The position numbers were made by a program, and so were the translations under genes. The notes beneath the pieces are model-generated. The model had not been told where the DNA came from, made no database searches, and worked only from the letters and a program-made list of their open reading frames with translations. DNA of 64,000 bases from Metallyticus violacea (lineage: Eukaryota > Arthropoda > Insecta > Mantodea > Metallyticidae), in NCBI GenBank assembly GCA_030762175.1, contig CM060843.1, forward strand, positions 117,916,869-117,980,868. The letters are read 5' to 3'. Shown here piece after piece: positions 36,095 through 48,450 of the stretch (position 1 is the stretch's first letter; each line of letters begins with the position of its first letter).

Positions 36095-38224
36095 TATCCT
36101 TGTGTCAATGCTGAAAGCCTTTGGTAACGTTGTTTCGTTCCTATTGGTTAGGACAAGCGAGGCAATTTTAAGAAATAAAGTGACACCAGTATTTCTAGCG
36201 CGAGTCATTCCTCTCTTGAGGACACGGGTTAGATACCTCCGACTGATTATTCTAAACTGTTTACCGCTACTCCCTCCGTTAGCCTTAGCCAATGACCGAG
36301 GTAGCATAGAGCGTTCGTTGTAAACTTTTAAATGGTGTCGTAAGATTTTAATTACTTATTTAGTTTTGTGGTAATTACAATTGCTTTGTACATCGTTTTT
36401 AAGTTCCTGTTAAAGCGGACTAGCACTAATAATCTTTTAAAAACGTTTTAATTAAGAGTTTTAAATTTCATGGCTAGTTAATATATTTCCTGTTTTAAAA
36501 ATTAAAGCTCATTTTAATATTTTGAAATGGGCAAAATTTACAAAATTAATTGATATGGTTAAGTACAAGATTTGTGAGATATTTACATGTCACTTCACTC
36601 TATTTGTTATTTAATAAATCATAATATTTGGTAACTCACTTCTCCCTTAATTTAAAACTACCTTTTCCGGCTAGCCCTTGGTAGTAGTACACTTCTTGAG
36701 TAAACATTAATCCAAAAATTAGCGGGTGGATGCAGTACTTAATATAATAAAAAGTGAAAAGAAAAGTAAAATAGCTCACAGTAAAATAAGAGACACGGTC
36801 GAAGCAAAAAGAACCAGAACAGCGAGAATAAGCCACAGCGGTAACACTGCATATGAGCAGTGCTGGTGGTGGGAACAACAAGCAAGGTATGGGGGTTGAC
36901 GACCATGCCGAAGAAAATCATTATATAGGTGGTTTAATTATGAAAAGGGGGCGATTTGGCGGTAATAGTAGAGACGTAAATAGTAATGGCGGTCAGTTGG
37001 TAGATTAGAGGTAATTGCTGTGACGTTGCAAGGGTGTGGTGGCGCCGCATGTGAACGTACTGGACATTAAGCCGATGTTATCTACCCTGGAGATTTGTCC
37101 TAATTAGAACCGGGAAGGGCTGGCCGTTCTGTATTGATTTGTTTAATTTAAAAAGGATAGAGTCATTAACCATTCCAAAAATGGAGATACGGCGGGTTAA
37201 ATTTAGGTCGATGGGAGATAATAACATCAAGAGGGAGCATGTGACAGAAATTGTTTATAACCGTGGAATGGTTTGATAACTTGATTTTACCAGTTGGCGT
37301 TTAAAATATGGCCCTACTGACAGCTGGGATGGAGCGGGGTTTTTCAGTAAAATAAAGAGAGTTAATATTGATATTATTTATTTTGTGATATCTATCTGTT
37401 TCATAGCGGTAGAAAAGTGACAAATGTGGAACAGCACACATATCGCGTGTTACTGTTAATTTAGCATATCCAAACATACATTATTATATTAATGTGTGAA
37501 GATGAAAACGGAAACCTTTTCCATAGATGCAGCTGTTTGTCTCATAATACTGCACTAGTACACGCACTAAATAGCCTGTTATACATAATAGAGTTTTCCT
37601 GTGGAACAGTCCTGAAGTCTTTGCTTTCATGTTCTTTAAAAACTTCCGGAGCGTATCACAGAACTTTGTCGTCAATTCCTTTACGTTCAAAATCCGTTTA
37701 TTCTATATTTTTTTCTTCTCAAAGACAAATGGTGTTCAGAATGTTGGTTCGAAAATCCCTGGGCAGCATACACAGAGTAGCCCACATAAAGCTTTACGAA
37801 GTAATGGATCAAGAAAATAATGCTCATTTTGTCAAATTTTATTACAGGAAGGGGAGTTTCAGATACATTCATAGATAACAGAATTTCCTCTGGTAGCTCT
37901 AAAATTTTAAATGGAATGACAGTAAATTTCTTTCACATTTGATTCTCCCTTATAAATAATGCTATTTTGGTTTAAAATATTATTTAATTGAAAAGATATT
38001 AGAATATTAGAAAAGAATGCAAATTATAGAATTAGTACAGAGAAAGAAAGACAACAACAACAACAACGTTAGAACCTTTTCTCTATCTGTCGGCGAAAGT
38101 TGCTACTAAACTACTGTGCAAAATCTGGAACGAAGCTTAGTACGCTTCAATGTTGCCCTACTTATTCCCAATATTTTCCCTAGACTTTCACTGTCCTTCT
38201 GTCCAAACTTCATAGCTACTTAGT
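36095..38224. other. AT-rich stretch, nothing recognised
   Basis: 36780-37330 is purine-rich with many GGCGG and GTAATAG strings. A 128-codon frame (37492-37878) has no recognisable motif. A short (CAA)n run sits at 38051-38068. Confidence 0.5.
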
Positions 38225-39077
38225 TTGTCAACAATCATGACAGATTCAAATAGTAATACAGAAAATCACGAACGTGGAACAGGAAATTTTCGGAATGTTC
38301 TCGCATTTGAAGGAACAAAATTGCCGTATCATATTCAGATACGAATGTCTGGTCACAAGTTTTCGCTGAAGAACAATTGTGTACAACATTTCCGCAATGA
38401 CACTGGTACGAAAACGTTCACTTTAGGTGAATCACGCTCATATTCATGAGGGTTCTGGGTACTCCACACTTGAATATGTTTCGTCGCAAAAGATTATGCG
38501 ATTCACGAAGCCCATCATCTTCTTACATCCATTATTGCCCTGGGATACAAACTCATAACGCTGTTGTTCATCATTTCTTTTCAAGTGTTGCAAGAACTTC
38601 ATACACAGTGTCTTACGCAGTATCTTCCAAACTGTCCTACGTGATATTTATACTCGCGGGATGCTCTACGACTGATTGTTTTTTCGGAGTTCTTATGTCT
38701 GTCTCTCTCACACGTTAACGGTCTCTTCACTTATTGTCGGACTGCCACTTCTGTTCTTACGATACAAGTAGCCAGTACTCATAAATTGCCCAGTTAAGCA
38801 TGAATGTACTTCCTGGTGGGTGCTTCTTTATCCTGCTCCGTTACACATCTGTAGCACTCTTACATTTGTAGAATTCTAACACAGAGAAAGCGCGCTCTTC
38901 GCCAGAAGTCGCCATCTTTATAAAAAGCTAACTGCGGCGAATGCGGAAACTACGAGCATTGGCGATACAATCCAACAGTTTGAGTTCCTCTTTAATGCCT
39001 TATATACGAAAGCAGTGTCATTTGTTGTTTTTGTGTAATGAATTAAGAAAGTTTTGACGAACTTTAGGGACACTCTG
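38225..39077 (-). pseudogene. Tc1/mariner-superfamily transposase relic with 5' terminal repeat
   Basis: The element begins on the minus strand at 39077 with CAGAGTGTCCCTAAAGTTCG right after a TA dinucleotide, matching the CAGGGTGTCCATAAAGT-type ends known from insect elements. The transposase start codon is at 38915 (MATSGEERAFSVLEFYKCKS). An in-frame stop follows at codon 25. Further pieces in shifting frames are NRSGSPTISEETVN, then KTISRRASREYKYHVGQFGR (helix-turn-helix region, family form KSTRRASREL...TVWRVLR), then IQVWSTQNPHEYERDSPKVN (family form RIWGTEHPH...EHERDSPKVNVFC), then a CTQLFFSEN piece. The C-terminal third with the last catalytic residues and the 3' terminal repeat are absent, so the copy is 3'-truncated and inactive. 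A SINE lies immediately beyond its 5' end. Confidence 0.88.
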
Positions 39078-39084
39078 TACACAT

Positions 39085-39350
39085 CCGTAAAAAAAAAAAC
39101 CTCCCATTCCTCCTCCTTTTGTATAAGCGGGCATGTAATCAGTATGCCTGAACCCCGTCGGTAGCCTATCACGCAGGTTTCGAGATAGAAGGAAGTCACC
39201 TCTCCATCAAACAGCTCCCCAATTATCCTCATGAGGCTGCGTGGACTCCGTTCCAGACCTACATAATTTTTCTAAGCAGGTCCCTGGAATTGAACCTGGC
39301 ACCTCACAGTAGCAGTCAGCAACGCTAACCACTAGACCAAAGAGGCTATT
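39085..39350 (-). mobile_element. SINE-C copy (tRNA-derived, third type)
   Basis: The minus-strand head reads AGCCTCTTTGGTCTAGTGG then TTAGCG (A box) and CCAGGTTCAATTCCAGGGAC (B box) with tRNA-like spacing. The body (GGAACGGAGTCCACGCAGCC, GGAGGTGACTTCC-like segments) is unlike SINE-A or SINE-B. The 3' end near 39085-39100 is uncertain because it abuts the mariner relic. No target-site duplication was found. Confidence 0.72.
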
Positions 39351-40555
39351 AAATCACAAGCCTGCTGGTTCGTATAAAATCAAATGTTTCAAAGTCACCA
39401 TACATCTTTAAATTCTCCTACTCTTGTTGCAACAGACCAAAACGGGCCTAGATCAAGGCATACCACAGCGACTGCGACTGCCGTTTATTGGGTTTTAAGG
39501 CGCAAGAGCTGCAAAACTATAGATCGCATTCCTTTGTGCTGGTCACGTATCAGAAGAGTAACTCAAATGAATTTTATTTCGTACATGCAAACTTTTTTGT
39601 GATGTACCAGGTAGAAGCATAAAGTCTGTTTACGTAAGGCGACTAGTGAACAGAAAGTGTTTTGTGATTTAAAATATCAGAAGCGTTTATCTGTTTACCA
39701 TACTTTGTCGACTCCAAAGAAAGTATCAAGCAGAACATTATGGAATGGTGTGAATTACCTTTGTAAAGGCAAGAGCTCTAGAATACCAAGTGTTTTCAAC
39801 AAAATAATACAATAGATTGGAGTACTTTCATATAGGACTCGGATTCTTAGGTTTTAACTATTTTGTTTCTTGCTAGCTGTGACATTGTAACATAATTATC
39901 CGTTTCCTTACAATAGCAGTCACATAACTGAATCTTATGATATCTAAAATGGCTAAATAGGACGTTGATTTAAAATGGCTAAAACTATCATTTAAAATAT
40001 TACAATTAAATTTAAACGAATTTTAAATGTAACTACTTTTAAATTATAAAAATTAAATTTAAAGATATTATTATTTTTAAATCAGCTGTCAACAATGTGC
40101 ATCTTCATGAGCTTAAAAAACAAATCTTTGCATTTAATTTTGTAATATTGTTATTGTCACGTTGTGTTACAACATTGTCAAAATTATTTATTTTTGGAAG
40201 AAAACTTGAATTTAATTTCATAATACCATAGTTGTCAGTAACGTTCAATACTATTTTTCTGAAATAAATATCAAACTAACGTCTTCTGTTTTTTTTTTTT
40301 TTTTTTTTTTTTTTTTATTGACAGTTACTTTCTGTTAAAGAAAATTGCCGGATGTAACTCTTATTTAGAAACAAACTGAAGGCATTATTCAGAAGCTTAC
40401 GCTTTCATATTCATAACAGCTACAGCATGATACCTAAAGTTAATTGATTAGACCATAGATCGCCAACGATCCCAATTTTCCCACAGATGGCAAATTATTA
40501 TTTTGCCAAATGTACCGAAAGCAAGCGAGCTTTACATTTTCTGTAGCCTAAAGAG
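39351..40555. other. AT-rich stretch with poly-T run
   Basis: A 28-base T run lies at 40289-40316. 39960-40080 consists of TTTAAA-rich sequence. No gene recognised. Confidence 0.55.
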
Positions 40556-40559
40556 CCTG

Positions 40560-41570
40560 TCAGCAGCATTGAGAGAAAACACAGGATCGTGTCCCAATCA
40601 CTAATTTCAGGATGTTATTTTTTGAGGGAGAGCTCTTCAGAAGACAATTTAAATGCATATTTAGGTGAGGCGCAAATATCAGCAATGTGCCATGGCGTGT
40701 AATATTCAATACATTTCCTCAAGATATTAGTGACCGAAAGATACCAGATGAAGCAACCTTAAAAAAATGTTTGCACCAGCTATACGAGGTAAAGATGGAA
40801 TTTATCAGAACAGAACTACAGGACTGTAACACCTGGCCTTCAGTAGATGGTTGTAATTGCTTCATTGCTAAAGTCGTGATGGGTAAGTTAAGAATCCACA
40901 GAACCTGGTAAACCCTACCGCATATTATGCAAGTTGCTGGACAAAACAAACCACAGCACCATAGCCTGCACCATCAGAGATGCTTTGCGCATTCAATAGC
41001 TATCAGAAAACCGTGATGAGAAATTTCTATTGCTTGTGACAGTGCGACTTACATGATCAAGGCGAAAGAGATATTGAACATTTTCTTCCCTAACATGCTG
41101 CCCAATCACGTGCCTTCCTCACGGCTTACACCGATTGACTGAAGAGGTTAGGAACAATTTCCAAGAAGTGAACAACATTGTTTCATCCGTGAAGAAAGTC
41201 TTTCTGAAAGCTCCCAGTCGCTTTGAGAATTTACAAGGAAATGCCACCACAAACACCTCTGTCATCAGAACCCATCATTACCCACTGGGGTACTTGGTTA
41301 CAGACAACCGTCTACTATGCCTTGAAGACTAAAAGAGTGTTATAGGCACGTTTGACGTCAACTAAGCAGCTTGCACAGCAAAGGCTAATCCCACAATAAG
41401 AATTTTTCTTGCCTTTTTTAAAGTCGGTTTCACTGATCTTCCTGCAGATATTCAACTCTTAAAATCCGCATCTTTACCATTAAAAGATGCAATGAAAACA
41501 ATTGAAACAATTTCAAAGAAAGAAATAGCAGGCTCAACAAGAGCCTACAGCGGAATCAGGGTGATATTGT
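40560..41570 (+). pseudogene. hAT-type transposase relic (CGGBP1-like)
   Basis: The plus strand, in changing frames, gives an ordered series of pieces of a hAT-derived protein of the kind annotated as CGG triplet repeat-binding protein 1-like in insects. ISDRKIPDEATLKKCLHQLY (about 40728-40790) matches the family's KIPDESTLRKNYL segment. CNCFIAKVVMGKL (about 40855-40890) matches the GRYVANVVIGTL part. ATYMIKAKEILNIFFPNMLP (about 41046-41105) matches APYMVKAGK..L..FYPKM. Then, after an interruption where the conserved HVTCLAH stretch should be, come RLTEEVRNNFQEVNNIVSSV, KKVFLKAPSRFENLQ and TTVYYALKT (41130-41330). A last piece, LPADIQLLKSASLPLKDAMK, lies at 41435-41500. At least two frameshifts and several stops exclude a working product. 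In life such proteins bind DNA with a BED-like zinc finger and move hAT elements. Terminal inverted repeats and an 8-bp target duplication were not found. Confidence 0.82.
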
Positions 41571-42508
41571 CTTGTTTGTGTACCGAGACCCTGTCGATAT
41601 AGCCGATGATCAAGGAATACGCACGTCTCGCTTGGAAAGCTCTCGCCGAACATCACACTGCATCCAGATGAAGAAAGGCGCCTTTGATCATTTGTTATAG
41701 AAGTCTTACAACATGACTACATGGTAAATAATTCGTTTTTTTTTTTTTTTTTTACATAACCATGTTTATCCCATTGGTTCTGCCCCAATGTAGTCGTTGC
41801 TCGTGTTTATCTCTTTCCTATCACATTCTTCTTCACCTCTTATCATTTTTGCTCAGTCGATTCTGAACACACTAGTAACAGTTTTTAATTTGTATCATAT
41901 TTATTTTTGGGCATCGTTGACTATTCGCTTTATTTACTCCACACACTGGAATACTGGGTTACTATAATATTCACCGCAAACGCGATAGGCTGGACTTGGC
42001 CTGGAAATTCTCAAACTGTAAGATTAAAAACATTAAGGCCATGGTAAGAGGTAGATGTTGGCACCATCTGTTAGAACGGCTCGTTAATTTAAACTAAAAG
42101 GTTCATTTCCTGTGGTGACCTCAATTTCAGCGCAAGGTTTCCAGAGAATACTTCTCTTGGACTTCTCACCCACTGTTGCACTGTGTAACACCTTTAGTAT
42201 CGGCACAAGCAGTAGCGACCTATTGCGGTATGGAGAATGGCATCGTGCACAGCCCTACTTAATGTTATTGTTATTCCCAACGCTACCTGAATATGTATGG
42301 AATCCACTTTAACCTTCCACCCTTCTCTCCGTTACCCCATGTCTCACCATACACGCACACATTATGCAGTTTATTAGTACTGTCCAGTCCCCGAGACGCT
42401 TTTGCACCGAATTGCTTTCCTGAACTGTTTCGCGTTTGTTTTCGTCTAGCAGTGAAAAACCGCATTATTATACTAGAGGTGTTTAAAACACATTCCATTC
42501 GTATGGAA
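41571..42508. other. AT-rich stretch with poly-T run, nothing recognised
   Basis: T run at 41736-41753. No motif in any frame. Confidence 0.5.
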
Positions 42509-42513
42509 GGAAT

Positions 42514-42516
<3 letters not shown>

Positions 42517-42544
<28 letters not shown>

Positions 42545-42813
42545 GATTAGTGTTTAACACCCGTTTTTACTACTGAGGGAGGCATCACAGACGGTGGACA
42601 CAGGTAGTGCGTGAGATGAAATGATAAATTGGGAAAGGATATTTTAAGGAAGAAAACGTTCCAGGCCTAAGTTTAGGGTACCGCCCCGACATTTGCCATT
42701 TATGAGGACTGAGGAAAAAACCTCAGTCAGGGAGAACGGTCCTAGTGAGATTCGAACCCCAGACCTCCCGTTTATGAGTCCGCGCCTTAACAACCTCGGC
42801 CACCCGTGGCGGT
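42517..42813 (-). mobile_element. SINE-A copy with long poly-A tail and target-site duplication
   Basis: The minus-strand head is GGTGGCCGAGGTTGTTAAGG (A box) with B box GGGGTTCGAATCTC, then CCCTGACTGAGG, GTCCTCATAAATGGC, GGTACCCTAAACTTAGGCC, CAATTTATCATTTCATC, GTGTCCACCGTCTG and AAAACGGGTGTTAAACAC, ending in 26 A's (T run at 42518-42543). GGAATAAA at 42509-42516 and 42814-42821 is a probable 8-bp target-site duplication. It is one of the least decayed SINE-A copies here. Confidence 0.96.
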
Positions 42814-42821
42814 GGAATAAA

Positions 42822-44262
42822 AAGAAAATGAAGAAATGAGGAAATATCAAAAACACCAGATTTAGCATATTAACTCAGGGGCTCAGGGGCTCAGCTTCAT
42901 TGTAAGAAAGCACCATTTGAGCTGTCATCTCTTGCCACGTGTATTCCCAAGAAATTTCACATTATTGGATTCTATAACCACTAAGGAAAACGATGTAGGT
43001 TCATTTTACATAGTAAAACAAGGAATGGCATTGTGTCTTTATGTCGGCAAGCTCTTGCTTTAGGTTGGTGCTGGAAGAAAATCACGAGGATGTGGCCATG
43101 AAAAGTTGACGGGTAAACATCCATAAGGTTTCAACAACAACTATTTGCTAAACAACATAATAATATGCCAAACAATTTTAAAATTTTAAAAAATGGAATA
43201 TCAACATTTTAATTTAACGCATAGTAAGTTAAAAACAAGTTCAACAGCAATAATGCACTAAATATTTACAACACGCTTAAAGCACCTGAATGCAAACTAT
43301 AAGTCACAAAAGCTTGAAAGATGGCACGTGTGGGCAGGTAAACTACAAATACCAAAAGTCAACAGAAATTTGTGTTTTAAAAGAAATAACAGTTTAAAGG
43401 CTTGTCAAAAGTATCATTATTTAACAACCACCCCTAGAAGTGCTCATAATGCACAAATGTGCTTATATGCTTGTGCTTATAAACTTAATCTTGACCCAAA
43501 TTGGTAGTTAATACTTTTTCAATTAAAACATTTCTTAAAACATATCTGGGTCACTAGGTAGAAACAACGAAGAAACTCCTAAAATACCCAACACCTGAAG
43601 CTTTCTTGCTGATTCTTTACAGAAGAGGAGAGTCTGTTGAACTGAACAATTCACAGTTGGACTAATCTTATTTTATTGAACATCAAATGTTTTGGTTTAC
43701 AAGGTGGCTAAATTGAAATATATTTTTTCTTAAACTTTGTTTCATTGGTCAGGACGAAAACTTTTAAAATGTCCTCGTATTGCTGAACGCATTCACATTT
43801 CTGTGGGTACTAATACCATATTTTATCTGCATCCATTTTGACTCACACATTTTAATTTATGGCAGTATGGTGTTATATATTAGTGTAATATTCCAAGTTA
43901 CTTTTGTTCTAATCAAGCAAACTATCGGACAATACTGAGAAGCAACAATAAAATGGAAGATATCCAACATGTTTCATAGCTTTAACTGAGAACATTTCTT
44001 TCTTCACTAAAATACATTTCTGAAGGAAACAAACATAATCATCAGTAGCAGCATATTTTCTTAGACACTGTCATCGTAGACGAGCAAATATTATTGATGA
44101 ATGGTAAGCATTATCAATTATCCCAAACTTTGATAACCTAAAAATATTGTCAACATTAGTGAACTAAGACAAAGTTAAAAACATTTCCAACGTTTAACTG
44201 TCGGTATGTACAAGGTACCATAATTGTTCACAATAGCCTGACTGTAACATGTACGTACATTC
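42822..44262. other. AT-rich stretch, nothing recognised
   Basis: No motif, repeat or exon seen; open frames are all short. Confidence 0.55.
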
Positions 44263-44265
44263 TTA

Positions 44266-44898
44266 GGGTGGGTTCACATCGGGAACTTTTGTACATGACA
44301 TTTTGCGTCATAAGATTTGGTCCATACAAAATTTGTACAGCACACTGTTGCAAGTTTGTTTCTACATGGAAGTAATTTTCTTGTTCTGTGCAACTGTTAT
44401 TGTACTGCTATTGTGGAAGAAAATGAGAGGAGGAAAAAAAAAAAAAACGCATGTGGCGGACAAGACTTTTTTACTGAAAAGAAATTTATATGTCTCGTTA
44501 CTGCATGATTCTGAAGTTTTTTACTTATTAGTTTTTATAAATTCCCTGTTTTATACTCTGATTTAAAGATACGTATATTTTTTCCCACTTCTCCAACCTC
44601 AACTTTGAGAACGGAAGCAATTTCACACAGAGAATCTTTGGGTGCATTCCTGTCTCTAATATTCCTCTTTTGAGGATTCTAAATACATGTTCTCATTTCC
44701 ATTTTTTCTATTAAACATGTTTTTGTGATTGACAACTCCAAATTTGTTGTTTACGTCTGTCTAGCGATACACAGAACTTTGTCTTTACTTGTATAGAGCT
44801 CGTTCATTTGTATGAAACATGAAGGGGCTTGGTCCATACCAACCAGAACATGTCCGGAACATATGTTCTATACAAAAAGTTTCGTATGTGAACCACTT
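44266..44898. mobile_element. PIF/Harbinger-like element, 633 bp, TTA flanked
   Basis: The left end GGGTGGGTTCACATCGGGAA and the reverse complement of the right end (AAGTGGTTCACATACGAAAC) align, and the similarity continues as AACTTTTGTA versus AACTTTTTGTA, giving imperfect inverted ends of about 30 bp. TTA is present on both sides (44263-44265 and 44899-44901), the target duplication typical of PIF/Harbinger transposons. The interior holds a MADF-like coding remnant on the minus strand (listed separately), which fits because these transposons often carry a MADF/Myb-like second gene. It lacks room for the full DDE transposase, so it is an internally deleted, non-autonomous copy. TTA is a short match, so the ends rest mainly on the inverted repeats. 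Confidence 0.68.
44530..44678 (-). pseudogene. MADF-domain remnant inside the Harbinger-like element
   Basis: The minus frame beginning at 44678 reads RNIRDRNAPKDSLCEIASVL, then KVEVGEVGKNIRIFKSEYKT. This resembles the middle of MADF domains (YKNRNARxxAWxxIAxxLG...VxxKWKNLRxxYxRE), the DNA-binding fold used by the accessory protein of PIF/Harbinger elements. The tryptophans expected at the start of the domain and in KWKNLR are not seen, only about 45 codons are covered, and a stop follows soon after. A decayed transposon gene is the best reading; a chance match is possible. Confidence 0.5.
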
Positions 44899-44901
44899 TT
44901 A

Positions 44902-47900
44902 TAGACATCTGAATATTATGGTGCGAAAACTCGTATTTAGTTTAAAACAAAAATAAACGAAAACATAGTTTTGAACTATTTTCTCAGTCCCTTGACTTTT
45001 AATTTTATGTTAATGATATAGCTATAATGTGACTTATGAGATAAAGTACAAATTAATGTTTAAAGAAGATATTCCTATTTGTCAAAAATTAAATGACAGT
45101 TTACGGAACTTTTTGTTAAATTTAAGGAATTATAAAACGTCCAATTAATTCTAATACTTTTAAAGTAATGAAATTCAGGCCCTCTGAGTTAGCAACCGCG
45201 CCACATATACAGGGTCGATGTATGTGCATTTTTAAAGGATAATTGATTTAGAAGGCATTACTCGGTTTGCTGAAAAAAGTAACAAGAGAGAATAATTTGC
45301 AAACTACAGTGTTTTATTCACTTTACTAAAGTGTGCGATTTTCTGAGTGTTTATGTTTAAATTTAAAGTTTCTGAATACCTCATACATCTTTGCTGTTAA
45401 CCTTTCTTTTCTCTCGAGGAGTTTAGGAACACCTGGACATTCCAAATTTGTTTTCTTTTCGGATCAGAGACATCAGGAAAAAACTCTAACGGCGACAATA
45501 TTATAACTGATAATTAAAAATGAAATTCTCTTAAAACTCAAGTCACACATACACAAAATCAAGCTCTCAGGAATATTATTGGTGATGTGAATCACATACA
45601 GGAGTGAGTAATATGAGCATCGGATATTTGGAAATTGTAACACTGATCGCTTAGTGTGTGTTGAAGATAAGAATTATTCCAAATGGAAAGAGTGTTTAAG
45701 GGTGGAGGTGAAGGGAATTAGCCGCCAGAACACTGTCTTTGATGTGATAGCTGAGAAATGCACCTGGCGCGACGCACGTAATGTGCTGATCCTGCCTGCA
45801 TCTGACAGCAAAAGCTGGGGCTGCTAAAGACAGGTGCTGTGTCCAAGAGAGGAGCTGGTACAAACACTGCATTTCGATAAGGACCCACGAGGTCATGCAG
45901 CACAAATTAGTGCGAGGTAGGGTTGTAGACCAACATCCTGTTATTGATGTGGGTTATCCGAGGCGCGATAACCATCGCCCATCCTTCATACAACAGCCGG
46001 GTCACACAAGGTCCACGACGACCAGTAATCCTGTTTCTCTTCTCTGATGTGCTCGTGCAGCCAATGAATAAAATAGAATATCGCTTTACAATCTCTTTGC
46101 ATCCTTCTGCACTTGCATTGACTATACAGAAGTGATTAATAACAAAAGTTACTCCTTTTACATTAAAAATATTTATGTTGTGTTTGTTGTATGCTACTAG
46201 CTTCTAAAACAAACTACGAAACTAATACATTACAATTCATAAATATACACGAAAATACACGGTTCATTTGGTAAAATATTTAAAAAGAAAATATATATTA
46301 TTTAAAAAAACAAAGTATGTGCTTCTTCAAGGATAAATATTGTAAGTTAACACATTTAATATGATATATTTCAATACGTGTCTTCGGATTAATTTTTGTT
46401 TGCTTCCTCAGAACTTATCACGGTAATATAAAACTTTTTATCGAATTCTAACTAAAATGTAAACAAATAAATAAAATAACAAACACAAACATAATATAAT
46501 GATCAGTCTTCAAACAAAAATCTTAAATATCCGTACATTTTCATGTATTATCTTCTCCTCTCATTCTTAGTGTATCAACTGTTTCCTTATTCTTTTTTTC
46601 TCTTCAGCACTTCATTTCAGTATTATCTTTGGTATTATATTGTCCTCAGTTCTTTACACATGTCCATTATATTATTTTTTTCACGTCAGCATTTTTAGTT
46701 GTACCTTTTACCTTAGTACTTATAATATTATTTTTGACTGCAGCCCCACTTTTTCTAAGAGACATCCATGATCTACTCTAACCCTAATAACTTGTTTAGC
46801 AAATGCTCATTTAATGTTTATGTACAGTGACACATATGAACATACTGAAATGTAAATAACATACGTTTCTCTTCTGCAAGCATGTCAATAACGTTTCTTT
46901 GCTCTGTTGTACATATTTCTCTAACATAACAGACACTTCCAGGTGGAGCATCAATTGCTTTTTATTCATATTCATATTCAATTATATCATTCTTTCATTA
47001 CTACAATTAGTTCATGAGTTTTACACCCTACATATAAAGCAAACAGTATGGGTTACCTATGTCATTAATAGAGTTCTCAAAGTGATAAATTTCGTGATGT
47101 AATTTAGCAGATATATATTGAGGTTTAGAAGTGTGGTGAGGCAGAAGCTAAAACCAGCAAAAAAGACCAAAAGAGGAATGAAAGTAATGTTATAAACGAC
47201 TAGAAAGATTTATTATAATAAAGAAATATGAGAAACAAAGGGGAAAGCAGAAACAAACTTAATGACCTGTTAGAAGTACAGAATCTCTCACCGCTTCAAA
47301 GCAGCTGACCATTCACAGCGGTGACTCCCGGAGAAATTGGATATTAATATTCCCGAAATGGATTAAGACTCTCACAGTACAGTTACATTAAAACCTTGTT
47401 CAACCATCTTATGCACAAACAAGTATTTCAACAATATGGGGCAATCTCCCGTACTGTACAAGAAAGGGCATCTACACCAACATCTATGTTTGATTTCTGC
47501 ACATTTAGATTTTCCCTACCCTGATTTGCCGTTGTTGGTGTTACTGAAAGAACATAGATGTGTACCTCGTAGTGTAAAGGAACTTGGTGAAAACACCGAA
47601 ACAGCTCTACACAGTATAACAGGAAAACGGTGTGTTGCTATGGTCCCTAGGATGATAAACCGTATGTTTCATGTCGTCACAAATGTGCAAAACATGCTTG
47701 TAGGACAAATAATCACAATGTACTTAATGTAAAGTATTTCAGTTACTTTTTTTATTTGAAAGTCTCATTTCAGCCACTTTTATAGGTCTTGTCAACGCCC
47801 AGCAACGATCGCACGACCACATATCATAACATTTCATAAATACTTCGTTCAATCTGAAATTATTCTGTCTTTGAAATTAATTTGTCTTTCCTTGTGAATA

Positions 47901-48412
47901 AACCTAAGTAATTAAATTCGTATAGTTGTTCAACTGATAAATAATAATTGTTTTTGTTCTTATTGCTATTATTTTTATTTTATTAGTGATAGAAATATAT
48001 AACATCTTTGCAATAATTTTACTGAAATTATGAATAGTTGTTTGACAGACATTTTCTGATAATGCAATAACGGCCTTGTCGTATGTGAACAGGAATATGT
48101 TTAGTCTAGGTTAATATTTCCAATTTTAAAATGTTTTTTAAATTGTTGTTAAATTTTTAAATTGTTAAATTTTAATAACATCGTCTGCATATAAATTTAA
48201 AATAAAGACGTTGAATAATATACTTATTTATTTAATACACTAAATAATTAAGCTCTTTTGGTAACGAAATACTAAAATTAGCTAATGGAAAATATGACAT
48301 AAGTATTAAAATACACAAATTTAATTGGACTAACACAAAAATTACAAATGAGACTAGATAAATTTTTGATAGATCAGCCTTTAAATATGCGCTTTTGATT
48401 CTAGGGTATAAA
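44902..48412. other. AT-rich stretch, one GC-richer unassigned block
   Basis: 45690-46040 is more GC-balanced and has 60-70 codon frames on both strands but no motif I recognise. A 98-codon frame at 47436-47732 is likewise unrecognised and uses A/T-rich codons like the flanks. Nothing else seen. Confidence 0.5.

Positions 48413-48449
<37 letters not shown>
48413..48449. repeat. (TAA)n microsatellite
   Basis: About eleven uninterrupted TAA units; no SINE body is attached. 48450-49318 is unassigned. Confidence 0.97.
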
Positions 48450-48450
<1 letters not shown>

